Origin: Solea solea
Taxonomy: Eukaryota; Chordata; Actinopteri; Pleuronectiformes; Soleidae
DNA: 64,000 nt
Direction: 5' to 3'
Assembly: GCF_958295425.1 (NCBI RefSeq)
Contig: NC_081146.1
Location: 13,066,985-13,130,984, forward strand
Shown piece after piece: positions 1 through 13,014 of this stretch. The position numbers and the translations under genes are program-made. The notes under the pieces were generated by a model. It ran no database searches, was not told where the DNA came from, and saw nothing but the letters and a program-made list of their open reading frames with translations. How positions within the stretch are numbered: position 1 is the stretch's first letter; each line of letters opens with the position of its first letter.

Positions 1-2289
1 GATAACATTTCTGTTCTCCTGATTGGATGATTTGGCGTATTCTATTTCATAGCAAATTCATAGAGTATCTTGGTTCACAACTGGAGCAATGGAGGAAAAC
101 AAGGAGGAGTTTGAGCCATGGTTTCCAGAGCAACAGATCTCAAATAAAGATTTCCCCTTTTCTTGGAAATTCTGTGGTGACATGGCTGGAATGCTCTCCT
201 CATTGACTCCACACACAGGTCCAGTGCTCACAAACACTTAGGCCTCTGCAGCAAGGTCTAATATGTGATGTGAAACATGAAGGTTTCCTTTCGGTAAGTC
301 CACTGTGGGCTTTGGTGGGAACAATCAGCAGCTCTCCACAGCCAAAAGGCGTGATGAGCAATTCTTTTCTCCTTCCAGCCATGGGAGGAAAAGAAATCAG
401 ATAATTAAATGTGAGAAACGGAATAGAAAGAGAGAAAGGGGATGGACGTTTATGCACGGCTACCTTCCTGAGGCTATCTGCTCAGGCGTGGAGCTAGCGA
501 GCAAGCTAGCCATGGTGGTATATAGCAAGGGCCCTGCAGCGTGGAAACGGTAACGGAGCAGACCGTGACAAAAAGGACGGCACGGCCCCTCAATGCTCCA
601 CCTGGCAAACACAGACGGTTGTCAGGGACTGGCAAGTCAGGCATGTCCTCTTCAAGTGGCACCACGTCCATCAGAGATGATTCTGAATGGGCCCTCTTGC
701 TGTTTGCATGGTCTTAGCTCCAATGATATGCCTTATTCTCCCTCTGAAACTCCATAGACTGGTTTCACTGTCACAGCAACAGGGAGGAGTTTGAGGTGTT
801 GGGCCCAGGCTATTGTTGGAGACGGATAATGGGAGAGAAAGGAAAGTGTTAAAAATGATTGTGTCTCTGTCGGGGCTCTGTGTTGAGATCTGTGGACTGA
901 ATCACATCATAATAAGGAAGTGAAGCAGAGCAGGCCGCTTTTTTATTCTCCTTCAACAAGACATGACACAGCGGCCATGTTTGGCCTCCTGGTCAAATAT
1001 GTTGCCACTGTTGGATTAAGGGAGCTATTGTTGAGAGAGCGGGAGAGAGTAAAATACAGCTAAGAGAGTGCAGCCACTAAATCGGTCATGGATGAAACAA
1101 ATATGGGAAATTCCATCAGAATCCCAAAAAGCGTAAATGTGAAGATATTATAAAGAAAGTATAAAAGAAAAAAAACAAACTGTAGTTAAATTACTGTGGT
1201 CCTTAAAACTAACCACTTGCTTCAGTAAACAGCTTCTTTACAGATCCCTGATATATCAGCTTCTCTTAAGAGTTAAATTGATTACTAGTAAATGGACGCA
1301 GCGTTAGCCTTAGCGCGGCAGACCTTATTGGACATTATTCTTTTCAGTGACTTGCTTCAAAGTGAATCCTTCTCTTCGTATGTGTTGCATGATCCGTGTG
1401 CAGCGTTGTGTATTGGCCTCACATGAATACCAATTCCTGTGTTGAGGGCCAGTGAGAGCAAAGCTTTCTTCACTCTATTGACTGGAAATCTAGTTGTCCC
1501 GTCTCTCCAAGCAGATGTCTTTCCCCAAGCATCTGTTTGTATTAGTACTGTAATTGCTGGTGATAATAAGCCCATTGATTCAGTATCTAAGGAAATAGTC
1601 AATCAGGGCAGCTCATTCGTCTTACTTTTCCTGACAGTTTTCCCCTTTAGCTAAACAGACAGTGCCAGGCCTTCGGCTTTGTTGACTGGATTGGAAAAGC
1701 AGTCTGTGGTGGGTTGGGAATGGCCGACCTGTCGACTCTGAGTGAGTGATGGGATTGGTGCAAACACACCGGTGACCCAATGGCCCTTACAGGAGGCCCA
1801 GGGTGATAGATGTGTTGATTTGTTTATAGACACCTAAGCCCATTCTTTGTTCTTCCTCTCTGTTCTGTCTCACTTGGACTATGCTTCTCTCTATTTTCTG
1901 TTTTTGATACTCCTGCCATTACCTACACTCGCCATCTCTTTTCCTCCCTCCTGTTTTCATGGAATACATAGCCAACCCATTCAATTATTTAAAATAATTA
2001 TATTACAATTATCTAGGCAAAATTAAATGAATTGTAAATCTGCCCTTAACAAGCATAGTAACATATCCCAAAATGTTTTAAATAACTTTTTAGTATGAGA
2101 CATAGGACTGTTTTCATAAAACATCCCTTGACAAGCACATTTTGGGATTTTACAGTTAATATATTTTAAGATCTTGTAACATTTACCGTCGGCGTGAGAA
2201 CACATTATTTCGGTTACAGTCAGTCTGGTCCCATTAGTTTCTCTCCATAAACCTGTAGCAATCCGAAAGGTGAGTGAATTCAAAATACC
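1..2289. other. intergenic, no gene recognised
   Basis: Mixed-complexity sequence with only short, unconvincing open frames on both strands. No repeat family, RNA gene or strong motif cluster was identified. It is the far end of the desert downstream of irx1. Confidence 0.6.
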
Positions 2290-2625
2290 TTCACAGAGTG
2301 GAGCGAGAGTAAAAGTGAACCATGTCCCGTGTAGTTAATGATTGTCCCATTCAATGTCCAGTGTGTCCGACTCTATGACTTCAGAAGCAGCTACGTTGTC
2401 GGAAATAAATCACTGAGCAGTGGCCTAAACAAAATGTGGTCCATTGGTCGAGGTTAAAGGGCAGAGCCACCCATTACTCTGTACTGCCAAAGGGTCATTA
2501 TTGCCATGTCAGTGATGTTACAAATGAGACTTTGTGATGAATCTTTTCCCACCACTTCAAACATGTTGCTTTCAATTGAAGCCTACGAATGGGTGCATGC
2601 ATGCTGAAGATGTAGAAACCTTGAT
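2290..2625. promoter_or_regulatory. candidate conserved noncoding block
   Basis: Complex sequence without simple repeats. Visible sites include GTTAATGATTGTCC, CCATTGGTC (inverted CCAAT type), AGGGTCATTATTGCC and GCTTTCAATTGAAGC, the last a perfect 15-bp inverted repeat around T at 2568-2582. The assignment rests on motif density only. Confidence 0.25.
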
Positions 2626-2914
2626 TATCCCATTCAACAGCATGTTGCTCAGGAGCTGCTTAAAAAAAAAAAAAAGACATCAATGTTAACAGTGCTGAAC
2701 AATTACTGACTTTTATTTATAGTAAATTGTGAGAAGGAATTCTATACATTGATGATATGGGGTTATCAAAGTACGGGAAACAAGACCAAATGTTAAACTG
2801 AATCCAAAGCACAAGCAAATAGACCTGGTGAAGTAAAACTATCCAGGAAAAGGATTATTATGGAAACAAAAATTTAAAAACACCACCAACATATTCACAC
2901 ATACACACAATCAC

Positions 2915-3300
2915 CGGCGAGGAGAGATGGAATTCTTTACTGCCTGTCACAGTGTCAGAAACAAGTTCACGGTGAGCGTGTCTTATTATGCACGGCATCT
3001 GAAAACTGCAGTAAATTAGCCAAACATATGGCGACTTAATGATATCAATGGAGTGGCCGTGAGGGCTGCCTAGGAGCAACAAATCTGTTAGATGTGGAGT
3101 GGTGTTGCACACCATGCCCCACAATTTCCCTCTGACTGATAGAACAAGCCAATGCTACGTCCATTAAGATCAATACACCAGCCATTATGATAATAAAAAG
3201 CACATTTACCAGGGTTGTCAGGCTCATTATTGCAAGCAGATGGCAGCCCTTGCACTTACAATTTTAGACAAGGGAAGCAGTGACAAGACTTCAAATTAGA
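2915..3300. promoter_or_regulatory. candidate conserved noncoding block
   Basis: About 385 bp of complex sequence with TTATTATGCACGGCAT, GGCGACTTAATGATATCAAT, a run of CATTATGATAATAAAAAGC, and GGCTCATTATTGCAAGCAG. Homeodomain-type ATTA cores recur about every 30-50 bp, and TGACAG/CTGTCA TALE-type cores are present. No open frame of note. It fits a developmental enhancer in the Irx desert. Confidence 0.35.
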
Positions 3301-4569
3301 ATCTATAATGCTAATGTATGGGTTGCTGGTTCAGTGGAGATAAAAATGCATTATACAACACGAGACAGTGAGTAGTGGACTGTGCTCCTCTGAATACAGG
3401 TACGGTACAGAAAAAGGCTTGCGCATGTTTGTGATTGTAGCCTCAAAGCACCGTGTCACAACGTTTACACTCCCTAGTATATTTACTTTGCACACCGCAC
3501 AGTATTATGGGCTATTTGCTTAATAATAAATCGATTATATCACTTGACCATAGCCGTGCTCCTGGTGTGGTCATTGTGAAAGGATGCTGTGCTCCTGCAT
3601 GATTTTTTTCAAATACGTAAATAAGTAAATACATGTATGGCATCTATCAGTGGCTGCAGGAGAAAGGAACATGGAACATAACTGATACCATGGTGGGGAT
3701 GTAGAAACACTAACAACTCAAACATTAGTTTTTGTCTTACAGTATTTATTTAAACATGACTAGCACCGACCTCCCAATAACTACTTTATAATAACAAACA
3801 TTTTATAGGTATCAGGAATTAGTTTACAGTACCTGAATAAAACCTACTAGCGTGTGACCAGTAATACTATCTAAATAAATATTAATAAAATGCTGCCTCT
3901 AATTTTAGACACAATTATTTTAAATAATTACACTTAAAAAAAAAAGAAGAGTTTTAGTGGGTAAAAAGGGCAACAGTTGTAAATAAACAATGCAGCCCCA
4001 GAGGACTGATGAGGGGAGCTAAGGGGAGGAGTCAGCTGTTAAGGGTAAACAGTTTGGTAATCATTGGACCAGATGGAAGGATCCATAAAGACATTAACAC
4101 TTCATTCACTCTGGACATTACAGACACCCAGAGAAGCCTCACCAGAGCAATAACGCTGTGACAAATTCGGCAACAAGAGATCAGTGTTGAAGAGCACCAC
4201 AGGAGCCTGGGAATGACACAGGGAAGACTCTGCAGCATCCAGTAGCTTCAACAACAACCATGAATAATACTCGGTGATAGAATTATCGTTTCACAATATC
4301 TGATAATGTCATTACAGCATGATACATACAAAGACGGGATGATTTTTCTTTTATTATTGGGCTACAGAATGTGGAATTACAGTACAGCATGACGTGTTGG
4401 AATACAACAGAGGACAATTCTACCAATGATTAAGGCAGAGGTTTTCGAGCATAGTTTATTCGAGCGTCACTCTCTTCGCTTCCCTTTCAGGAGGAAGTCT
4501 GCTCTGCCGCTGTTCATCCTGTTCTCTCTCCCTCCCTCCCTCAAGACACTCCAAATAGATGGTTAAAAA
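3301..4569. other. intergenic, AT-rich
   Basis: AT-rich stretches (around 3730-3960) alternate with ordinary sequence. A segment at 4030-4250 is more GC-balanced and open in one minus frame (68 codons), but matches no family I recognise. Confidence 0.55.
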
Positions 4570-4835
4570 GAGATCTACTTAAAGCTGTCAGAGATTGTTG
4601 GAGCCAACAGCCGGGCCATTCCGCACGACCTACTCCCTGACCTCCTCTTTTCTGGGGTCACTTGTAGGATGCCTCTGGTGGGAGTGCGGGGTAGTCATGC
4701 ACTGAATGACAATGTATAAACATATGAATTGTTCCCTCTCACTTGCTCCCTTTGAATAGCTGCTGAAGAGTGGCTTCGCATCACTGCAGACTTTATCTCA
4801 ATTTGCGGGAGAATGAGGCTTTTGCAGTAGGAAAT
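4570..4835. promoter_or_regulatory. candidate conserved noncoding block
   Basis: Complex sequence with CAACAGCCGGGCCATTCC, TCTGGGGTCACTTG (nuclear-receptor half-site type), CTGAATGACAATG and CTTTGAATAGCTGCTG. Flanked by low-complexity sequence on both sides. Confidence 0.25.
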
Positions 4836-5069
4836 AATACATATATATATAAATAATATTAGAGATTCCATTTGATTACGTGCTTCAGTATCTCATAATC
4901 CATTCATATTCCCTGTAGTGGCAAGTAATGAAGATAACATAATGAGCACTCTTCAGTTTGCCAAGGAGTGGAACGTCTCCAAGATCTTGAAGCAACACCG
5001 CTACAAGGCTAATGATCGGATGTGACCTGTGGTGATCTGACAAGAATTTTTTTTAAAATGCATGTTTTC

Positions 5070-5335
5070 TGTATCAATACAATACCGATTTTACCCGTCA
5101 TTAAGCCGAGCGCTCGACATCAGTAATTGGCAGAGATATTGGCCCATAATTACTGACCTCATCTCATAGGAGATTTTGAAAATTCCCTCGGTTAATATGG
5201 CACAAAATGATAAATTATTCAATTGCTTTGTGTTAATCATTACAGTGGAGTCATGAGGGCTTGGCCCCAAAGCTCAGTTTTAACATTAATGCCCTACCTC
5301 TCATCAATATTAATAGGTGCCTTTAGTAAGGGGTC
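5070..5335. promoter_or_regulatory. candidate conserved noncoding block rich in homeodomain cores
   Basis: This block has CATCAGTAATTGGCAG, GGCCCATAATTACTGACC (TAATTA at about 5147-5152), ATAAATTATTCAATTGC, TTAATCATTACAGTGG and TTAACATTAATGCC, which means five or more homeodomain cores in about 200 bp, plus GAGTCATGAG (AP-1 type). There are no simple repeats inside. Confidence 0.4.
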
Positions 5336-5989
5336 GGTGTGTATGTATGTGTGGGCAGGTGGGATCTTTAGAGAGAGAATGAGGAGGAAGTGAGAGAGAA
5401 AGCGAGAGGGAGAGAGTGCTGATTTTGATTGTGACACAGCAGGTACATGACAACAAAGTATTGCTTATTTCTTGTGCTCCGAAGACAGACGAGCTGTGAT
5501 GAGTAAATTGCTTTTTCTACATTTTAAAAATTAAATCAGTGAGGAATTTAAACTTTGTTCTTTCCACTCTCACGCTTAATTTCTCCTGTCGTGTGTGTGT
5601 GTGTGTGTCTGTGCGCGAAGCAGGGACTGTTCATTACCAACTGTGACAGATGTGAGTCAGCAGTGCAGAGTTTCATGTAAAACATGAGCATCAACATGCA
5701 CCTGAGCGAAACGGCGACACGAGCAGCGACAGAGGGGGATAATGTAAAAAAGAGAAAGAAATAACATGATAAATAATGACACAAAAAAGAAAGGTGAGGG
5801 TGAGAAGGAGAAAAAAAAAAAAAAAAAGAGGAGATGAAGAGAAGATGCCGGTTGGCCACTAGTGAGGGGGCCTGAGTTTGACAGATGCTTTTGGTGATGA
5901 CCATCTGCCCTGAACAGCAGAGGTGCTGAACTGCAGGTTTTAAAGCTGCTCCTTCCAACCGCTCCAAATGAAGCGGAGAAGAGGACCTC
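5336..5989. other. intergenic with purine tract and GT repeat
   Basis: It holds GA-rich sequence (5366-5419), a (GT)n run (5590-5608) and an A-run (5812-5827). The 139-codon minus-strand open frame across it is driven by these low-complexity tracts and is not a credible gene. Confidence 0.6.
5590..5608. repeat. (GT)n microsatellite
   Basis: About nine uninterrupted units. Confidence 0.9.
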
Positions 5990-6232
5990 TGGACAAAAGG
6001 TTATGCTGAGAGAGGAGCGAGGGCCATGCCATCGCTGTACAACTTTAATTTATGATGGATGAGATCTGAAGAAAGGTCAGGTGGTGATAAATAGGAGAGC
6101 GTTTGTCCCGGGAGGTCATCAATTATGCCGCGGCTTCTAACTTTCGATCTTGCGGGCGAAATGGATCTCTTCTTTGTAAGAAAAGTATCTCTCAGAAAAT
6201 TGGAGTGTATTAATCAAATTGGAGATGAAGGA
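5990..6232. promoter_or_regulatory. candidate conserved noncoding block
   Basis: Complex sequence including GTACAACTTTAATTTATGATGG, AGGTCAGGTGGTGATAAATA, GGAGGTCATCAATTATGCCG and GTGTATTAATCAAATTGG. It combines ATTA cores with AGGTCA half sites and several CpGs. Confidence 0.35.
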
Positions 6233-6254
6233 GGGTGGTGGTGGTGGTGGTGGT
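6233..6254. repeat. (GGT)n repeat
   Basis: Seven GGT units. They create the poly-Val start of a 112-codon open frame that has no recognisable domain. Confidence 0.9.
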
Positions 6255-9190
6255 CGAGGCGAAGAATATCAACTTAAATCTGAACCCTGATCCATTCGCA
6301 TGCTGCGTTTCGCTGCATAACTATGTCTTCAAGCAGCATTACAACGTGCGGCGCTATGTCCTTTGCACCAAAACAGAGTACATCATTGATTTACACAACC
6401 TTTCTCAATGGATATATTGGAACCTGGACATATTAGCATCCCTCCTGGAAATTACAGTATGGCAAGAGTTCACCTTCAACCCATGCCCAACACAGGCTTG
6501 TGTAATTAAACAAATAATAAGTATTTATAATAGCTGTGTAAATAACAGAGCACATTTAAACAGATACATTTGAATGGCCTCTTTTGAGAGTAAGCGTCCG
6601 TCAAACCTGATCATAAGCTACAAATGTGAAACAATGACAAACACACGAAATGCTTTACCGCCTGATTTGTTTCGACCCTCGTCTTACAAAATAAAACAAA
6701 ATAGAAAAACAGAGTTCGGGTGTGTAAACGTCACGTCATGTCTTCACAGATAGTAACAGGCTTTATTTCTTTGAAACCTTTCAGAGGACTGGGTTGAAAT
6801 CTATTCCAAGGTAAAGAAATAGTAAAGTCGCTTCATGAAAGGGCCGAAAGGAACAACAATAAGATCACAGTGTCTGACCTTTGACCGAGGCCGTCGTCCT
6901 TTTATCATCACCGTCCTTCCCCTTTTCTTCCCTTCGGCAAAAAACTGCCGCTTCTAGAAAGTTATTACCCCTCTGCTATTGTTTCACAAACTCAGCCCTC
7001 TAATGTAGAAAAGATTGAGATGATTATAGGACAAACTGAAGTAAAAGGGACAAAAAAGAAAGGAAAAAGAAAAAAGAAAGATATGGGTTGGCGGGACAGG
7101 AAGTAAAAGTCCTAATTCTTTCTTCCTTGGTGGTATATATCAAACCAGTGCAGAAGGGGTAATGGTCTTTTTACTCAGCTGACAAGAAGCCAGTATGTCG
7201 AGCCCCCTTCCAATCGATGGGTCTCCATTGTCTCCCTGCCAGCTCACATAGACAAAAAAAACCTTTACTTGAATTATCTGCTACAACCCCAAACAGCTGT
7301 TTTTAACACAGTTGAAGAGATAAAGAAATATATTAGGGGGGCCTCTGTAGCAGTGGTGACCCCAATGAAAATGTATTACCCCAGTGCCACCTCTAATTTC
7401 AGCCCCCAACTGCTTTTACTAGCACTACGGGTTTTTAATTGTAGTGCCCCATTGTGTTTTTTTCTGTTTAAACTGAGCCAGAGTCACTCTTCTTAAATGA
7501 CCCAGCATGTGAACCACAGCGGCTGTTAATGGTGTGACATTAAACTGTAGTGTTGCAGCCCGAACCAAAATTGTCAAATATGCTGTGTTCAACTTTGTTT
7601 TATGCGTAAAAATACTTGTTTGTCTGGTGTGGAAGACTCTTTCTTTTTTTTCCCCCCCATTTCATACAATATTTTAATCGTTATAAACAAGTATCTGTAT
7701 AGTTGTGAGCACAGTTTTCTTCAGACCTCTATATTTCTCCCCCCCCCCCCCAAGTAATATTGAGTGATATATCTTGAACCACAACAGTCTATTTACGCTG
7801 TCATTTTAATTGTGTTTATCTCACTTCCCCACCTGCTCATAAGTCTTTGTTTGCAGAGGGACATCTTGATTGTTTGAGGCCCTGCAAGAAAACTAACAAA
7901 AACAGCTATGAAAGCCTGGGTCAACGGTCATAATTCCTGTCCGACTTATACTGCAATAAACTTCCCTTTTGAAAGTGGCAAGTGCCACATAGAAATATCA
8001 GAAAAAAAATCCTTTTTGGAATCGCCGTACACTTGAACAAGGGGTGTCGAGTATCGGCCCAGCTATTATTGTCACCACCCCAACCCCCTTCCAATCAGCA
8101 AAAAAAAAAAGAGTGGAGGTGGTTGAGATGGTGTGGTGAGGGGCTCCACTCCTGCCTTTTTAGTCCCAGGGTGTAGTGTAGGGGTCTCCTAAATGTGCCA
8201 TGTCGTATCGATCCATATGATCCCTCTAAAAAAAAACAAAAAAAACAGCCAGACTAGCACTTACACACCGCCCAAGCTGAGTAAGGGCTATTGCTGTGCT
8301 ACGAAGCTAATCAATTGTCTCTGTATGGAACAGCTTGTCTTCCGCATGACAATGTCAGTTTTCTCTTACTGGCTTATTTTCCTTCGCAGAGTCTTACTGT
8401 AGCAAAATGAAACAAATGAAAGATACTCAGGGACGGTCCGTCTGATATTATATTCCTTTTCTTTTTTTTTTTTTGCATTTGAGACGATGTGAAACAATTC
8501 TTTTTCTCCATACGTATGCAGGAAAAATGTACAGAGAGGCTTTCCTCATGTGAAGTGCATCCAATTGACTGGATAAAATACCTTGTTTTGTTACTTTTGT
8601 CATTGTTGTGAAAGAGCATAATGAAGACATGTAAAATGAATACAAATAATTCATCTGTGAGGACTTAGATGTTTTTTTGAAAAGTATGTAGCACTGAAAG
8701 GGAATGATTAGAATTTAATTTGCTCCCATTTTGTTCCTCATGAATTTAATTTAGTTGACATTTTGAACTTTAACCAAAGCCATGTATGCCCAAATCAGTG
8801 ATCCAATACCCTCCCTTTTCCTCCTGCAAGCTACATTTCACTTTTGCTTCTACTGGAATCTGGGTTTGGTTTTTACAAAAACACCACGCCTTAGCTCTCA
8901 CAGCTTGCAAAATGACACGGATTTACTTCAGCTGACTAAAACAATTTCTCGTCTGCGAAAATGACAATCAAAACAACTTCTGTTCTGAAATGTGTTATTT
9001 CAGCTCCGATGCAGAAAATCCCAACAGAAAAAAAACAAACACAGCCTGAAGGAGAATTTTGGTTGACCTCAAAACTTCTTGCATTGTGTTTGTTATGTTT
9101 TGACCCGACATAGGAGATACAACCGAGGGTCTGCTCACTGTGTTATCTGACATGTTTATATCAAGTGGGTAAACATGGTGATAGAAAATA
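6255..9190. other. intergenic, no gene recognised
   Basis: Mostly unremarkable sequence with a C-run (7739-7751), A-runs (8101-8110, 8229-8236) and a T-run (8461-8474). The stretch 7090-7450 is more complex, but no clear motif cluster or family stands out. Confidence 0.55.
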
Positions 9191-9194
9191 ATGT

Positions 9195-9195
9195 A

Positions 9196-9226
<31 letters not shown>
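9195..9226. repeat. A-run followed by (TA)n
   Basis: About nine A followed by a dozen AT units. Confidence 0.93.
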
Positions 9227-9227
<1 letters not shown>

Positions 9228-10461
9228 GAAGCACATGTCTGCTTTGGAATTGTAAGAACTCGGGTTCACAATGTCATCCTCTTACTTGGACTGTGCAATG
9301 CAAGCAATGGGGGGAGGGAGAAGATGAAACTCTCCATTTTTCTGAAAGCTTATATGTGACCCGCTGATGAAAAGTTCTTCCTTTGGAATTAAGTTGAATG
9401 TCCAGCGTTATCTCTCTGTTGGAATTTCTCTTATCACCCAGGGGGAAGCGAGTGACAGATTGATGCAAGTTCTTACCTGAGCCTCCCCACATACGCTCTA
9501 TATGTATCCTGCAATGGACAGATACTGTTAGTGTGCCCGGCTATTTTATACTTAGACCTCTCAAAAGCTGTTGAGAGACGGGGGTAAGGGAGATGGTCCC
9601 CGGCATCCGTGTGCTTGGGTGGGAAGGGGGATTCATTTTCAAGAGGTGCGGGGCTTTGTCTGCAGACCATAATGTTGCGGCACAACACATGGCCATATTA
9701 AAAGAATTATAGGAACATAGTTCAGATTTTAGTGGGATTTGTTTTCCTACCACTGGTTTTTATGATACCTTTTAAATGAATCCGAGGGCAGAAGTGCACT
9801 TACAAGACTAAACCATGGTTCACGTGGTCAATTCAAGTATAATATTGGATGGATTATCATATGATGTCACCAAATGTGAATTTGATTATCAGTTCTGGTT
9901 CTTCTTCTAATAATTCCCAGCAGGCTGTAGACTGTGAGGTCCAACGCTGGTTTAAAACTGTGGTTCTTTTATTATTTTAATAACGTTAAAAAAGTATAGC
10001 TGCCATAGTTTGTTGGTTGATTTGTTTTCATTTGTTTTTAAAAAAAAAAGAAAAGCAAAGCTAAAACAAAAAACAAATGTCTCTCTTTTGCTTTGCGCAT
10101 ATTGGAATTTGTGATACTTGTAAGATGTGTTACAGTACTGACTCTCCATTATTCATCTTATGCAGCTTAACCGAACATGTATAGCCATGCAAAACACTTT
10201 GGCACATGCATAAGCGGCAATGTCGAAGTGCGTTGTGTCCAAACTTCTGCAATTAATACAATTATACACTGAAATAAATACCCGTAAAAAAAACATTTTA
10301 ATCAGTTCCAGTTATAAGATGTAGGGTTCAAATTTAGAACCAAGGAATCCATACCTGACTGTCCTGGAAGTGACTGTTCCCTCAGGTTGACATTTTGATA
10401 TCCTCAAATGACCTTAAAGGCAGGAAGAGCTGCAGACAGCCACATGGTGAACACATTTACT

Positions 10462-10489
10462 TCACACACACACACACACACACACACAC
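10462..10489. repeat. (CA)n microsatellite
   Basis: Fourteen CA units, ending in CGTACGCG. Confidence 0.95.
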
Positions 10490-11734
10490 GTACGCGTAGT
10501 AAAAAATCTGTATATGCTTAGTCTCTGGCATGAATGTCAGATTACGTTAACACATTAAATTAGCATGCTACATACCACTGTTCTTAGGCATGTATTACTC
10601 ATATTGAACTCTCACTGTCACTTCAGTCCTGAGTGAAGTTAGATTTCATCTTTGAAAAGTAGAAATATTATCAGCGATATCCTAATAAGCAAAAAAAAAA
10701 CCTCAGGACTTTACATGAAGTTATATATGCAGATAAACGTGGATGCAATCTTGTCACTTGAGCCCTTGCATTTAAATTTGAATAGCACAAGCTAAAAGCT
10801 GCATTTAAGATTTAACCTTTTTTTTTTTTTTTTCTCTACAGCCAAGGCTTTAAATTGATTGCTCATGTCCCCAGGTTGCAGGAACTTAACATGCCTCTGT
10901 CATCCACTTTAAGATGCACTTGAAACATGCTGTGGGTGATGCCTGATTAGTCTGCCCGCAAGAAGAATCTCAGACAGGCATATTTGCTCATAGAAGTGCT
11001 GACTGCGTGCCCGGAACCAGGACCACCAATTATTCCACGAGAGGTTGTGATCTGCGATGAGTGTACTTCTGTTTAAAGATGCCCAGGGGAGTATGGATTG
11101 TGGCAGCTGAGGTCTCCACATTCACAAGTAACTTTATAACCTTTGTTGAGCCGTGAGTGGAGTTAAACTTCTGATTCCTCCGCTTAAATGGTGCAATAAC
11201 GGTGAAGCTTGTACTCTGTGAGCTTTTTTTTTTTTTTTTTTTGTAATTGGAGCGTAAGAGTGCACAGACATGTGTGATATTTGAGCAAACTGCATTAACA
11301 GTGATCAAAACTGACATCCTGGCAGCACATCTCGAAGTGAAGTCAAGTGAGTGCTTATGATGACCTCCGACCTTACACTAGTCTGAGGAGATCAGAACAG
11401 TGGAATACATCCTAAGCCGGGGTGCTGAAGCCGAATCCTTTTCGCAGAGCTATCGGAAGGATCTGCCTCCCTCTGCATACCAAGGCAGGGCTTTTACTTC
11501 GCCTATAATCTGCACCTGGACAGTGTTGTTCTACTTCTGGGCTTATCGCAAAAAGTCATACTTTTTATCATTCACCAGGTGCAGCCAGGACATGGTCTGA
11601 GGCAGATCGGGTCTCTTTTATCGAGAGAGTATATCTCAATGTCTGATGCCAGGGATTCAGAGGGGAAATGATGGTGTTTGGACCTGGTGTGATGGATCAT
11701 GTAAAGTCTAGTATTTTGGTTGAGAATCAAGTCT

Positions 11735-11790
11735 GGTGACCTGTCCAGGGTGTACCCCCTACCTTTTGCCCCCGCAACCCTCGTGATGAG
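11735..11790 (+). mobile_element. degraded LINE 3'-tail fragment (L2/Maui-like)
   Basis: GACCTGTCCAGGGTGTACCC, followed shortly by CCCCGCAACCCTCGTGATGAG, matches the two halves of a very common fish LINE 3' tail as I remember it (the phrase about GTCCAGGGTGTACCCCGCCT and later CCCGCGACCCT). The middle of the tail is deleted here. The family name is from memory and was not checked. Confidence 0.6.
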
Positions 11791-12519
11791 ACTTTATATT
11801 TCTTAACATATCTTTTGTTACTTTTGTTAAAAACTGAATCTTGGGTAAACTTTTTCATTTAATTATTTTTCATTAAAAAAAATGTGTCAGAAAGTAAACT
11901 CTTCGCGATCTTATAATAATGCATTTTTGATCAAAATCATCACTGGACAATACAGCTAAATATTAAATGTCTAAACACTATTTGACAATTTAACACCCTT
12001 TGACAGCACATCAATCTTGATCATATTCAGAGAACGCAGTACCTGTAACCTATATTCGAGTGACTCTACCGGGACTCTCATGGGTAGAAAAGTGGAAGGC
12101 GAGAGGACAGAAAAGCAGGAGATCCATCAGGTGATATATTACCCTGTAGGCATTGTAATTTGTTATATAAGCTTCATGTAAGCTCAGCGGCAAGATTAAA
12201 GACCTCCAGCTCAATGTATCAGTCACCCGTCAACTGCTGGGTCAATTTCCCTTTAACCCTTGTTTTGTGGTTCATAACCCTCTTACAAATATGACACTGT
12301 CAATCAAAATGTAGTGGCCGAATATTCTCCCACTGCCCCGGTGTCCTTGTTTGCCATGTCTGAAATGCCCTTGAACACAATTCACCCAGGACAAAAGAGA
12401 CGTGTTATTGTTATTTTTTTTTTAACTTTAATTTTAGAATATTATTTACAATTCGGAGCTGTTTCAATGACAGATGTTACATTTAATTCCAAAACCCCAT
12501 AAATGAACACCCCTCATTA

Positions 12520-12955
12520 CACGCTGTGTGTTCTGTGCACTGTTGATTTGCCTCCCATGCAGTCAGTTTTTCTTGGATTAGGGGAACCGACATCTCGAGG
12601 GGCTCAGTAGTCATTAGCAGCCGACAGACATTGGAAGCGTTACACATTGTGACATAAATGACTAAATGAATCAGCACATCTATTAAAGGGTGTGTTCCCT
12701 CTGTGGTGCCATGAAACGAAAAGCCCCATATTTTGTGGTGAATGCTAATGACTGGCGTAGGTGTACATTCATCATGGATTATTGGGGGCTTAATTTAATT
12801 GAGCCGAAGCGATTGCCTGTAAATCACATTACACTGTCATTCCTCTTTACAGCGAAGAGACAAAAGCCCCCCGCTATCTGTGACTTGACAAGACACCAAG
12901 GTGGGTGTTCCAGCAGGCAGCTATACTCCACCGACAGAAAGATGGAGTAATGAGT
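12520..12955. promoter_or_regulatory. candidate conserved noncoding block
   Basis: Complex sequence including GTGAATGCTAATGACTGGC, GGCTTAATTTAATTGAGCC, GTAAATCACATTACACTGTC and ACATAAATGACTAAATGAAT. Two minus/plus short frames overlap it without domains. Confidence 0.35.
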
Positions 12956-13014
12956 ATTAGAGCTGTGCATTTATAATTCCAAAAAAAAAGAAATGACGCC
13001 TTTGAATATCAATA

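Larger units (their letters stand above)
9227..12519. other. intergenic, no gene recognised
   Basis: Contains the (CA)n array at 10462-10489, T-runs at 10818-10833 and 11224-11242, and a LINE-tail-like fragment at 11735-11790. The remaining short open frames show no known domain. Confidence 0.55.

Noticed and set aside
5548..5967. 139-codon minus-strand open frame
   Set aside because: It is made from GT, A-run and GA-rich low-complexity sequence.
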